A DNA stretch of 64,000 nt, from NCBI GenBank assembly GCA_965261165.1, contig OZ253445.1:248001-312000 (forward strand). Reading direction: 5' to 3'. How positions within the stretch are numbered: position 1 is the first letter of the stretch; each line of letters opens with the position of its first letter. Below the pieces are notes generated by a model. The model was not told where the DNA came from. It ran no database searches and worked only from the letters and a program-made list of their open reading frames with translations. The stretch comes from SMWN01 sp965261165. Lineage in GTDB: Bacteria; Pseudomonadota; Gammaproteobacteria; Eutrophobiales; Eutrophobiaceae. Of the stretch, positions 1 to 7,441 are shown piece after piece. Made by a program: the position numbers and the translations under genes.

Positions 1-614
1 TTCCTGGTCCATCAGTTGGGCCAGTGATTGTTTAGCAATTTCCTATGCACTTTTAAGAATAAAAGCTACAATCAACAATGCGAAAACTGGATCAGCTGCC
101 TGCCAATCAAAATAAATACTTAAAATTAAGGCAATGATAACACTCGAATTAAGTAATAAATCGCTAATGTAATGTAAAGAATCTGCTGCAATCGCAATTG
201 AACCGGTTTCTTTTACAACATAACGCTGATATTTAACTAGCATTACCGTTAACATGATTGAGATAAGTATAACGCCGATACTGATCGCCCCATTTTCAAC
301 AGGTTGTTGATGATAAAAACGATTAATCGCCTCAAAAATTAGAAATACAGATGATGCTGTAATAAAAGCGGCTTGAGCAAACCCGTGATCGCTTCTGCCT
401 TGCCATGACCGTAACGATGGTCATGATTGGCCGACACCAAGGCATGCCTGACAGCAAACAGGTGCATTACAGAAGCAATTAAATCGAGAAATGAATCAAT
501 CAAGCTGGAAAGAATCGCTACAGACCCAGTAAACATACTGGCAACTGCCTTGATAATCATAAGGGTAAGGGCAAGGGTAAGGGTAACCGAGGCATGGGTT
601 GCACAGTGCATCAT
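1..614 (-). pseudogene. fieF: Broken cation diffusion facilitator (FieF-like metal efflux pump), runs off the window edge
   Basis: Two neighbouring reading frames together give the N-terminal half of a CDF-family divalent metal/proton antiporter. The first (614 to 339) has the family's early membrane helices and the SLIDSFLDLIAS and DHRYGHGKAEA signatures, where the metal-binding Asp and His residues lie. The second (open upstream of 255 down to 46) continues with ADSLHYISDLLLN and ADPVFALLIV. The frames join at 379-381, where one T (minus strand) seems missing from a TTTT run: restoring it reads GFAQAAF, as expected for FieF. The codon at 43-45 is TAG where the family usually has Trp, and the same frame stays open beyond it to the window edge (EIAKQSL). 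Two independent lesions argue for a real pseudogene rather than one sequencing error. Zn/Fe specificity is not certain. Confidence 0.8.
561..584. repeat. 6-bp tandem repeat (aagggt, four copies)
   Basis: Four head-to-tail hexamers (aagggt, aagggc, aagggt, aagggt) lie inside the first transmembrane helix of the fieF-like pseudogene, where they encode an alternating Thr/Leu stretch. It is a slippage-prone microsatellite. Confidence 0.7.
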
Positions 615-793
615 TTTCTCGTTTTTCGTTTTGTGTGGCCACTGATGTTAAGCTCGGTCTAAATTATTAAAGCCTTAGCTTGAAGGCGGAAGCTATTTTA
701 GGTTGATCTTCTGGGTTATATTATATCTGGGCGTATTACATTGAAAAATAGACATGCGTACCTGTTAAATTACTCTTGGGCACATAACTGAAA

Positions 794-2146
794 TTGAATG
801 AATTTGATTATGATTTGTTTGTAATTGGCGCTGGGTCGGGCGGCGTACGCACCGCGCGTATGGCTTCCAGCTTTGGTGCTAGAGTTGCCATTACTGAAGA
901 TAGATATTTGGGCGGCACCTGTGTCAATGTCGGTTGCGTTCCAAAAAAATTACTGGTTTATGCTTCACGCTTTTCTGAAGATTTTGAAAATGCTAGGGGC
1001 TTTGGCTGGAAGATTGACGCAACAGATTTTAACTGGCGAACACTGATCAATAATAAAAATACAGAGATAGAACGACTCAATGGTGTTTATGGAAAATTGC
1101 TAGACAGTGCCGGAGTCGAGCGGATTAAAGGACATGGCCTTCTTGTTGATGAACACACCGTAATAGTCGAGGGCAAAAACTATTCTGCTGAACGAATTTT
1201 GATAGCCGCCGGTGGCTGGCCAAGCATTCCAGATATTCCAGGAAAAGAACATATCATCTCCTCTAATGAAGTCTTCTTTCTGAAAACACTTCCTGAAAAA
1301 ATCATTATTGTTGGTGGCGGCTATATTGCTGTTGAATTTGCCGGCATTTTTAATGGCCTTGGGGTTGCTACTACGCTGCTTTATCGAGGCCAACTATTCC
1401 TGCGCGGATTCGATCAAGATGTACGCAAATTCCTGTCTGCAGAAATGCAAAAGAAGGGAATCCAACTCAGATTTGAAACTAATATTGATTCCATTGAAAA
1501 AATAGATAATCAACTACAAGCAAGTCTGACAGACAAATCAATATTGTTTGCTGATCAAATTTTATATGCCACGGGAAGAAAACCAAAAACTGCAGACTTG
1601 GGCATAGAATCGCTAGGTATTAGTCTTGATAAAAACGCCGCCATTAAGGTTAATGATAAATATCAAACAAACATCCCTTCAATTTATGCCGTGGGTGATG
1701 TCACCAATCGAGTTAACCTAACGCCCGTGGCATTGGCTGAGGGCATGTTTCTGGCCAGATATCTCTACAATGGTGAATCACCGCCGATTGACTATGAAAA
1801 CATTCCTACCTGTGTATTTAGCCAACCAAGCATAGGCGCTGTTGGTTTCTCTGAAGAAGAAGCAAGAGATAAATACGATCAGATCGATGTCTACAAATCT
1901 TCTTTCACGCCAATGAAACATACTTTGTCTGGAAATGATGAAAAAACCTTCATGAAATTGATTGTTGATAAACAGTCAGATCGGGTTGTTGGCGTACACA
2001 TGGTTGGCCCAGAAGCCGGAGAAATCATACAGGGTATCGGAATTGCAATTAAAGCTGGCGCAAGCAAGACTGATTTCGACAAGACCATTGGCATACATCC
2101 AACAACAGCTGAAGAATTTATCGCCATGAGAAAACCTACCAATTGA
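794..2146 (+). CDS. gor: Glutathione-disulfide reductase
   Basis: A 450-residue NADPH-dependent flavoenzyme that reduces glutathione disulfide in the cytoplasm. The FAD-binding GAGSGGVRTAR lies at residues 12-22, and the redox-active pair is in GGTCVNVGCVPKK at about 41-53. The second Rossmann motif GGGYIAVEF (about 173-181) is followed by YRG and LRGFD, whose arginines are typical of NADPH-specific glutathione reductases. The C-terminal dimer-interface motif HPTTAEEF carries the catalytic His and Glu. Length matches the family. No ATG fits the N-terminus: the frame opens after a stop at 785-787 and the best start is TTG at 794, with no strong Shine-Dalgarno. It is followed after 34 bp by djlA on the same strand. 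Trypanothione reductase or another pyridine-nucleotide disulfide reductase is less likely. Confidence 0.93.
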   Translation: MNEFDYDLFVIGAGSGGVRTARMASSFGARVAITEDRYLGGTCVNVGCVPKKLLVYASRFSEDFENARGFGWKIDATDFNWRTLINNKNTEIERLNGVYGKLLDSAGVERIKGHGLLVDEHTVIVEGKNYSAERILIAAGGWPSIPDIPGKEHIISSNEVFFLKTLPEKIIIVGGGYIAVEFAGIFNGLGVATTLLYRGQLFLRGFDQDVRKFLSAEMQKKGIQLRFETNIDSIEKIDNQLQASLTDKSILFADQILYATGRKPKTADLGIESLGISLDKNAAIKVNDKYQTNIPSIYAVGDVTNRVNLTPVALAEGMFLARYLYNGESPPIDYENIPTCVFSQPSIGAVGFSEEEARDKYDQIDVYKSSFTPMKHTLSGNDEKTFMKLIVDKQSDRVVGVHMVGPEAGEIIQGIGIAIKAGASKTDFDKTIGIHPTTAEEFIAMRKPTN

Positions 2147-2180
2147 TAAACAAGGCAATGCAAAGTGTAAGGAAATTCGA

Positions 2181-2963
2181 ATGAGTTGGTGGGGCAAATT
2201 GATTGGTGGTTATGTTGGCTTTGCCATGGGCGGACCTATTGGCGCCTTACTTGGCGCTGTCTTGGGTCATAATTTCGACAAAAATGATCATGATACTCAA
2301 TCAATAGGCCAACAGAACCGTTCTCAAGCAGCATTCTTTACCGCAACATTCTCTGTCATGGGGCATATCTGTAAAGCAGATGGTCGTGTCACACCCGATG
2401 AAATCAGCGTAGCCAGAATGGTCATGTCACAAATGTCATTGTCACCTGCACAAAAAGATGCTGCCATCACCCTATTTAACGAAGGGAGGAAAGATAACTT
2501 TCCTCTTGAAGATGTTCTGCAGCAATTAAAATTTGAACTTGGTTTATCTAAAAATATAAAGAGGGTATTTATTGAGATTCAATGTTCTGCCGCATACGCA
2601 GATGGTGTTTTGCACCCAGCAGAAGAAAAACTTTTGGAAAAGATCTGTGGCTTCATTAATTTCTCCGAATATGAATTAAAGAGCATCCTTGCTGCAATTT
2701 CAGCTGAAGCCCATCATCAAAAATCAGGCCGAGGTAGACCGTCAGGAAAAATGCAGCTTAGTGATGCTTATGCCATTCTCAACATTAAACCAGATGCCAA
2801 TGATGATGAGGTAAAACGTGCTTATCGAAAACTCATCAGCCAACATCATCCGGATAAACTTATTTCCAGTGGTCTGCCTGAAGAAATGATGAAAATCGCC
2901 ACGAAAAAAACGCAGGAGATCAGAGCTGCCTACGAATGCGTTATGGATGAAAGAAAACATTAA
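2181..2963 (+). CDS. djlA: Membrane-anchored DnaJ-like co-chaperone DjlA
   Basis: A 260-residue protein with the three DjlA parts in order. A Gly/Ala-rich N-terminal membrane segment spans about residues 5-30. A central TerB-like helical domain (about 50-180) contains the repeated signatures CKADGRVTPDE and YADGVLHPAEE. A C-terminal J-domain (about 195-260) carries the HPD tripeptide (QHHPDKL) needed to stimulate DnaK ATPase. In E. coli DjlA is an inner-membrane protein with a cytoplasmic J-domain that works with DnaK in envelope-stress signalling. The ATG at 2181 follows an AAGGAAA ribosome-binding site. It ends 24 bp before the 3' end of the convergent tRNA gene. Confidence 0.92.
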   Translation: MSWWGKLIGGYVGFAMGGPIGALLGAVLGHNFDKNDHDTQSIGQQNRSQAAFFTATFSVMGHICKADGRVTPDEISVARMVMSQMSLSPAQKDAAITLFNEGRKDNFPLEDVLQQLKFELGLSKNIKRVFIEIQCSAAYADGVLHPAEEKLLEKICGFINFSEYELKSILAAISAEAHHQKSGRGRPSGKMQLSDAYAILNIKPDANDDEVKRAYRKLISQHHPDKLISSGLPEEMMKIATKKTQEIRAAYECVMDERKH

Positions 2964-2987
2964 TGCAACAATTTGATCTACTTAATA

Positions 2988-3063
2988 TGGTGCCGAAGAG
3001 AGGACTCGAACCTCCGACCTACTATTTACGAAACAGTTGCTCTACCAACTGAGCTACTTCGGC
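2988..3063 (-). tRNA. tRNA-Thr (anticodon CGT)
   Basis: The minus strand folds as a complete 76-nt cloverleaf. The 7-bp acceptor stem is perfect (GCCGAAG with CTTCGGC), the D-arm is GCTC/GAGC, the anticodon stem is ACTGT/ATAGT with one G-T pair, and the T-loop is TTCGAGT. The anticodon at positions 34-36 is CGT, which reads the Thr codon ACG. The 3' CCA is encoded. It lies alone between djlA and a Fur-family gene, with its own promoter. Confidence 0.95.
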
Positions 3064-3085
3064 ATTTATTTTGAAAAGCGCAACG

Positions 3086-3114
3086 AGTATAGAATGTCCC
3101 TCACACCCCCTCAA
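3086..3114 (-). promoter_or_regulatory. Sigma-70 promoter of tRNA-Thr
   Basis: On the minus strand a -35 box TTGAGG (3109-3114) is separated by exactly 17 bp from a -10 box TATACT (3086-3091), 22 bp before the mature tRNA 5' end. The GC-rich stretch right after the -10 (CGTTGCGC) resembles the discriminator of stringently controlled stable-RNA promoters; that control is inferred. Confidence 0.7.
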
Positions 3115-3130
3115 TGGATGCCTTGGCTAT

Positions 3131-3559
3131 TCAGGATTGGTTTTTTACCCGAACAACAACGTCGATACCTGTTTGTACCGTATTTTTGGGTAAGCTGGGA
3201 ATTTCCTTAACGATCATACCCTCAGCATCAATATCCTGTAGCAAACCTGTGTCTTCATTATAAAAATGATGATGTGATTCGATATTTGAATCATAGAAGA
3301 TACAGCTGGAGTCTATAACCACTTGATTGATTAATCCCCTATCCACAAATAAATTCAACGTATTATAGACAGTGGCTTTCGAGACTAATTCATCTTTTGT
3401 GTTTACCAGACCAAAGACTTGTTCTGCAGATAAATGTTGAGGTTTTGTCAATAGCACTTTGGCGATATCAATTCGTTGTGAGGTTGGCCTAATTATGTGA
3501 CTTTTCAACACTTGTCTAATCTGCCCACCACTAATTAAATTCTTCTCATCAAACTTCAT
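3131..3559 (-). CDS. Fur-family transcriptional regulator, Irr-like
   Basis: A winged-helix DNA-binding domain (RPTSQRIDIAKVLL and KATVYNTLNLFVDRGLI) is followed by a metal-sensing dimerisation domain with a HHHF histidine cluster. The protein has only one cysteine (SSCIFYD) and no CxxC zinc pairs, unlike classical Fur, Zur or PerR. The HHHFY-plus-IDAEG layout resembles Irr, the haem/iron-responsive regulator of alphaproteobacteria, so it probably links iron, haem or peroxide status to gene expression. The frame extends to an ATG at 3601, but the internal ATG at 3559 gives the usual N-terminal length; neither has a clear ribosome-binding site. It lies 22-64 bp downstream of thiO on the same strand, depending on the start. 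The ligand cannot be read from sequence. Confidence 0.75.
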   Translation of the reverse strand: MKFDEKNLISGGQIRQVLKSHIIRPTSQRIDIAKVLLTKPQHLSAEQVFGLVNTKDELVSKATVYNTLNLFVDRGLINQVVIDSSCIFYDSNIESHHHFYNEDTGLLQDIDAEGMIVKEIPSLPKNTVQTGIDVVVRVKNQS

Positions 3560-3623
3560 GGCCGCAGTATATCCAAAGCTAAAACGAACTGCACTATCCA
3601 TATGCGCTTATGTATTTTAAGTA

Positions 3624-4652
3624 TCAGCAAACTAGATCAGCTATTATTTTGGCGCAGATTGGCGCCTGCAGAATGCCTTTTCTGAAATGCCCAGCGTTAA
3701 TGTACATATTCTCGTAATTTTTCAACTTCCCAAGATATGGCTTGCCATTATCCGTAGCAGGGCGTAATCCAGACCAATGTTTAATAAATTTAGCATCGGC
3801 AATCTCCGGCCAAAGCCCTCTTGCCCACTCCATCAAATCATTTCGTGCAGATTGTGTTGTATCTTTGGAAAACCCGACATCCTCCATAGTACTACCAATT
3901 AACACATGGCCATCTTTTCTAGGGATGAGATAATACCCGCCATCCAATATCATTGTTTCAAGCTGCTGCCTGGGGAATTTCACGCAAAGCATTTGTCCCA
4001 GAACAGGTTTTATCTTTACCTCATCACTAGCCTCACCCAAAACCTTCTTACTCCAAGCGCCAGCCGAAATGACAAATGATCTCGCATAATGTTTTCCAGC
4101 TCCAGTTTTCACAGATGCACATTTGCCACTATCTATGTCCAGCCCAGTGATTGCAGTATCTTCAAGAATACTAACATGGAGATTTTCCAGACTGGCATAC
4201 AGTGCCTTTAATAGGCTTGAGACCCTGACTTGTGCAACCTCGGGAAAGAATATTGATTTGGCAGGCATATGTGTGGTCGGCAGGTACTTTTTGTGGTTTT
4301 CGAAAAATGAAATATTATTGTTGCCGGCCCATCGTCTTGCATGCGCAATATCCGCTGCATTAATTACCAATATTCCAGATCTGTAATATTCCGGGTCAAT
4401 CCCCGTCTGTTCTTTCAATTCCTGTAGGTAGTCTCCATAGCATGCCTTAGCTGCGTTTGACAATTTCGCAGAACCTGGATGCTCTAACCACGGACGCATG
4501 GGGGATAAAATACCTCCGGCAGCCCAACTTGACTCCATTCCCAATTTACCTTTATCAAACAAAGAAACAGAAAGGCCACGCGCAGCTAATTCTCTGGCTG
4601 TAGTCATGCCAATAATGCCGCCACCGATAACGATACAGTCTCTTTTACTCAT
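3624..4652 (-). CDS. thiO: Glycine oxidase ThiO (thiamine thiazole synthesis)
   Basis: A 342-residue FAD-dependent amino-acid oxidase that makes iminoglycine for the thiazole ring of thiamine. The dinucleotide-binding motif is IGGGIIGMTTARELA near residue 8, and ESSWAAGGILSP, the flavin-contact loop of the ThiO/DadA family, is at about 40-51. HVLIGSTMEDVGF and HWSGLRPATDNGKPYLG near the C-terminus are also characteristic. No other thi gene is nearby. The start is the last of three identical ATGAGTAAA sites created by an 18-bp tandem repeat, and there is no clear Shine-Dalgarno. Another DAO-family oxidase is possible but the motif set fits ThiO best. Confidence 0.85.
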   Translation of the reverse strand: MSKRDCIVIGGGIIGMTTARELAARGLSVSLFDKGKLGMESSWAAGGILSPMRPWLEHPGSAKLSNAAKACYGDYLQELKEQTGIDPEYYRSGILVINAADIAHARRWAGNNNISFFENHKKYLPTTHMPAKSIFFPEVAQVRVSSLLKALYASLENLHVSILEDTAITGLDIDSGKCASVKTGAGKHYARSFVISAGAWSKKVLGEASDEVKIKPVLGQMLCVKFPRQQLETMILDGGYYLIPRKDGHVLIGSTMEDVGFSKDTTQSARNDLMEWARGLWPEIADAKFIKHWSGLRPATDNGKPYLGKLKNYENMYINAGHFRKGILQAPICAKIIADLVC

Positions 4653-4697
4653 TTAAAAATGTTTACTCATTTAAAAATGTTTACTCATTTAAAAATG
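4644..4697. repeat. Three perfect 18-bp tandem repeats over the thiO start
   Basis: The unit tttactcatttaaaaatg occurs three times without mismatch (4644-4661, 4662-4679, 4680-4697). On the minus strand each unit supplies ATGAGTAAA. The two upstream units encode the five-residue peptide MSKHF and a TAA that abuts the next ATG, so two tiny open frames precede thiO in the same frame. Confidence 0.9.
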
Positions 4698-4840
4698 CAA
4701 ATCAGTTTATGAACAATGACTCTAATGGCTGCCATTCATCGGAGATAAAATACCATCTATCAGGAAAGAGTAAAAAATGTCAACTGCGTTTGCTGCTAAT
4801 GCTATAGTATGAAGATATTCGAGTTGATGCTAGAAGAGAT

Positions 4841-5362
4841 ATGCGCAAATACAAACATAAAGATTGGCAGTCTGGTAAAGATTGGCAGTCTGGGTTTACC
4901 CTCATTGAAATAATGGTGACCGTTTTGGTAGGTGGAATATTACTTGCCATCGGCCTCCCCTCGTTTGCAAGCCTTATTAAAGCTAGCCGCATTACCGCCC
5001 AAACAAATTCCGTGCTAACTAGCTTACATCTTGCACGAAATGAAGCAGTTAATCGTGGGCACAATGTCAGGGTATTGCCAATATCAGGCAGCAACTGGGC
5101 AGATGGTTGGCAAGTGAGACTGGATCTGAATAACAATGGAGCTACAGACTTAGCAGACACTGTGCTCAGGAGTTTTGATGCTGTTGAGCAGGCCACATTG
5201 TCCAGCTCTGCGAGCAGTATAGCATATGAACCTTCTGGATTCACTGCCACGTCGACTGTGCTCACCCTCATTCCCGATAACTGTACGGGTAATGATAGGC
5301 GTTCCATCAGCGTAAAATTATCTGGCCTTGTCTCATCCGCTAAGCAGGCCTGTCCTCTTTGA
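4841..5362 (+). CDS. fimT: Minor type IV pilin, FimT/FimU (GspH-like)
   Basis: A 173-residue pseudopilin. The prepilin peptidase site is SGFTLIEI at about residues 17-24: cleavage after Gly18 would leave Phe at the new N-terminus, with Glu at +5, followed by the hydrophobic helix of class III signal peptides. The C-terminal half has the GspH/FimT pattern LHLARNEAVNRG, DGWQVRLDLNNNG, and two cysteines. In Pseudomonas the same gene order places FimU/FimT here, and the product helps prime pilus assembly at the tip. The pre-cleavage leader contains a directly repeated KDWQSG from an 18-bp duplication. It starts an operon of same-strand pilin genes ending with pilE. FimT and FimU cannot be told apart with confidence. 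Confidence 0.88.
   Translation: MRKYKHKDWQSGKDWQSGFTLIEIMVTVLVGGILLAIGLPSFASLIKASRITAQTNSVLTSLHLARNEAVNRGHNVRVLPISGSNWADGWQVRLDLNNNGATDLADTVLRSFDAVEQATLSSSASSIAYEPSGFTATSTVLTLIPDNCTGNDRRSISVKLSGLVSSAKQACPL
4859..4894. repeat. 18-bp tandem duplication in the fimT leader
   Basis: Two head-to-tail copies of aaagattggcagtctggt, the second ending in g instead of t, encode KDWQSG twice just before the prepilin cleavage site. The frame is preserved and only the cytoplasmic leader is lengthened. Confidence 0.9.
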
Positions 5363-5382
5363 GAGTTTATTAGGGAATACCC

Positions 5383-5832
5383 GTGTATAAAAAAATCACT
5401 ATTTGGAGAAGAAAGCGTCTAAATGGCTTCACTCTGCTAGAGGTTCTTATTGCACTGCTTGTCTTGTCAATCGGTCTGCTAGGGCTTGCTGCTTTGCAAG
5501 CCCACACGCTCAAAGTCAACCACGGTGCACTACAACGCACCCAGGCGACCTTTCTTGCCTATGACATAATAGATAGGTTGAGAGCCAACCGTGCCGCCGC
5601 ACTTGCGGGCAAATGCGACATCGGCTTGGGCCAAGTACTGTCTGGCGGAACCATGTGTGATACAGATGTCACTGACTGGCAAAATAATTTTGTCGCCGCA
5701 TATCTGCCATCAGGGCAAGGTTCAATTAATTGCACTGCAGCAGGAAGTCTCTGCAGTGTCGTCGTGCAATGGGATGAAAGTCGCCAGAAGGGATCTCCCA
5801 CAATGAGTTTTTCAATTGTTAGTGAGATTTGA
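5383..5832 (+). CDS. pilV: Minor type IV pilin PilV
   Basis: A 149-residue pseudopilin. After a basic leader (KKITIWRRKRLN) comes the processing site GFTLLEVLIALLVLSIGLLG, with Glu at +5 of the mature protein. The segment QRTQATFLAYDIIDRLRANR is typical of PilV. Two cysteines in the C-terminal part (CTAAGSLC) could form a disulfide. PilV is one of the minor pilins that form the tip-priming complex with FimU, PilW, PilX and PilE. The start is GTG at 5383, preceded by TAGGGAA at a good distance. It begins 20 bp after the fimT stop, and its TGA lies just before the pilW start, suggesting coupled translation. Confidence 0.88.
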   Translation: MYKKITIWRRKRLNGFTLLEVLIALLVLSIGLLGLAALQAHTLKVNHGALQRTQATFLAYDIIDRLRANRAAALAGKCDIGLGQVLSGGTMCDTDVTDWQNNFVAAYLPSGQGSINCTAAGSLCSVVVQWDESRQKGSPTMSFSIVSEI

Positions 5833-5834
5833 GA

Positions 5835-6827
5835 ATGCTAATGAAATATTTAGATAATCAAAAACAGCAGGGCTTTTCACTAATTGAAGTAATGATCGCA
5901 TTAGTCATTGGCATGATCCTGCTTGGTGGCGCTATCAATATCTTTATCAGCAACAATAATGTCTATCGCTTGGAGTCAGAACTGTCACGTATGCAGGAAT
6001 CTGGTCGCTTCCTGATCGATTTCATGTCGAAAGAAATTCGTATGGCTGGCTATGCTGGTTGCTCCAGCCGCGAAGATATCACCCCTAATGTTAAAGCCTT
6101 TGCGGCCAGCATGCGTCCGGGAATTTCACTTGGCAACAACAGAAAAGCTATTACTGGCAGCACTTCAAATGGCAATGATGCCGTGGCCATACAACGTGCC
6201 AGCGAATGCAAGGCACAATTAACAGCGGATATGGCTACTATTGATGATGACGTACAAGTTACGAACGCCTGTAATTTTGCAGAATACGAAACCGTCATAA
6301 TCACTGATTGTATCTCAGCAGATGTCTTTACCATCTCCGCAATCAGTGGCGGTGGTTCTGGCGGCGAGGCCCTGGCTCATGGCGGCTATGTAAATGAGCA
6401 CGATAAACTATCCAAGAACTATGACTCCAGATCACAAGTGCACGAACAGCTTGAAAATACGTTTTATATTGCAAATGGCGCTAGCGGTGAACCAGCTGTC
6501 TGGATGTCCTCATGGGATTCTTCCCCAGCGAATTCGACTGGTCGTATCGATCACGAACTTGCGGATGGCGTCGAGAAAATGCAAATTCTTTATGGTGAGG
6601 ATACTGGTGGCAACGAATATGTCGACGTGTATGTTGATGCTGGAACAGTCAGGAATTGGACGAAGGTCAGAAGCGTGCGTATCAACCTATTGTTACGCAG
6701 TGATAGTAATATTACCACTGCGCCGCAGGCTTTCACCTTCAATGGTGCAAATGCTAATTCCACAAACGACACCAGACTACGCATGGCTTTTTCCACGACG
6801 GTCTCACTGCGTAATCGCCTGCCTTGA
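5835..6827 (+). CDS. pilW: Minor type IV pilin PilW
   Basis: About 330 residues, the usual PilW length and much longer than PilV or PilX. The leader KQQ precedes GFSLIEVMIALVIGMILLGG, the prepilin-peptidase site and hydrophobic helix. It is followed by the PilW-typical SGRFLIDFMSKEIRMAGYAGC and, near the C-terminus, a WTKVRSVRINLLLRSD segment found in this family. The frame extends to a TTG at 5829, but ATG 5835 or ATG 5841 is likelier; a GAGA at 5831-5834 suits ATG 5841. It lies between pilV and pilX with almost no spacing. Confidence 0.87.
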   Translation: MLMKYLDNQKQQGFSLIEVMIALVIGMILLGGAINIFISNNNVYRLESELSRMQESGRFLIDFMSKEIRMAGYAGCSSREDITPNVKAFAASMRPGISLGNNRKAITGSTSNGNDAVAIQRASECKAQLTADMATIDDDVQVTNACNFAEYETVIITDCISADVFTISAISGGGSGGEALAHGGYVNEHDKLSKNYDSRSQVHEQLENTFYIANGASGEPAVWMSSWDSSPANSTGRIDHELADGVEKMQILYGEDTGGNEYVDVYVDAGTVRNWTKVRSVRINLLLRSDSNITTAPQAFTFNGANANSTNDTRLRMAFSTTVSLRNRLP

Positions 6828-6838
6828 GGAGACCTTTC

Positions 6839-7357
6839 ATGACTAATCTAAAATTTATTGCACATCAGAGGGGCGCTGCTTTGATTGTCACCCTGATGAT
6901 GCTCGTCGTCATGACTATATTAGCTGTTAACGCAGTCACCACGACCACCATGGAAGAAAAAATGGCTGGAAATATTCGGAACAAACACATGTCATTCCAG
7001 GCAGCCGAAGCTGCTCTGCGCGCAGGCGAAAAGGCGGCTGATGCTATAATGATAGGTAATCCCTTTGATGGTACAGATGGAATTTATGCAGCCTCCGTAC
7101 CCAGCGATACAAATTTCCCAATTTGGGAATGGCGAGGAACACCTCAAGTCAATTGGCAATCAATTGCATCTAGTATAGGCACGGTAAAGTTGCCAGAATA
7201 CATTATTGAACAGCACGGCACTTCTTATCGTGATTCATCTTGTCCCTTGATCGTGCCTCTTCCTCCCGATTGTGAGGTACCTGTTTACCGGATCACTGCG
7301 CGCGGGACGGGATTAAACTTCGTTGGCATTAGCATGATCCAGTCTACCTACAAATAG
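6839..7357 (+). CDS. pilX: Minor type IV pilin PilX
   Basis: About 172 residues. The N-terminus RGAALIVTLMMLVVMTILAVNAV replaces the usual GFTLIE site: this RGxALIV form without Glu+5 is normal for PilX. It is followed by MEEKMAGNIRNKHMSFQAAEAALRAGE, the most diagnostic block of the family. The start is ATG 6839 with GAGGAG 8-12 bp upstream; an earlier TTG in frame (6824) overlaps the pilW stop and is less likely. In Pseudomonas PilX lies just before PilY1 and helps place it at the pilus tip. The gene is followed by an 84-bp gap and then pilY1. Confidence 0.88.
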   Translation: MTNLKFIAHQRGAALIVTLMMLVVMTILAVNAVTTTTMEEKMAGNIRNKHMSFQAAEAALRAGEKAADAIMIGNPFDGTDGIYAASVPSDTNFPIWEWRGTPQVNWQSIASSIGTVKLPEYIIEQHGTSYRDSSCPLIVPLPPDCEVPVYRITARGTGLNFVGISMIQSTYK

Positions 7358-7441
7358 TTATGATTTATCAACTAAACTTGTTACTCAGAGCGACTAACAT
7401 TTTATGTGTTCTTAACGTAGTCTCCAGGAGGAATTGGCGCG

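Noticed and set aside
339..645. Small plus-strand frame over the fieF-like gene
   Set aside because: It is antisense to recognisable CDF-family coding and has no features of its own.
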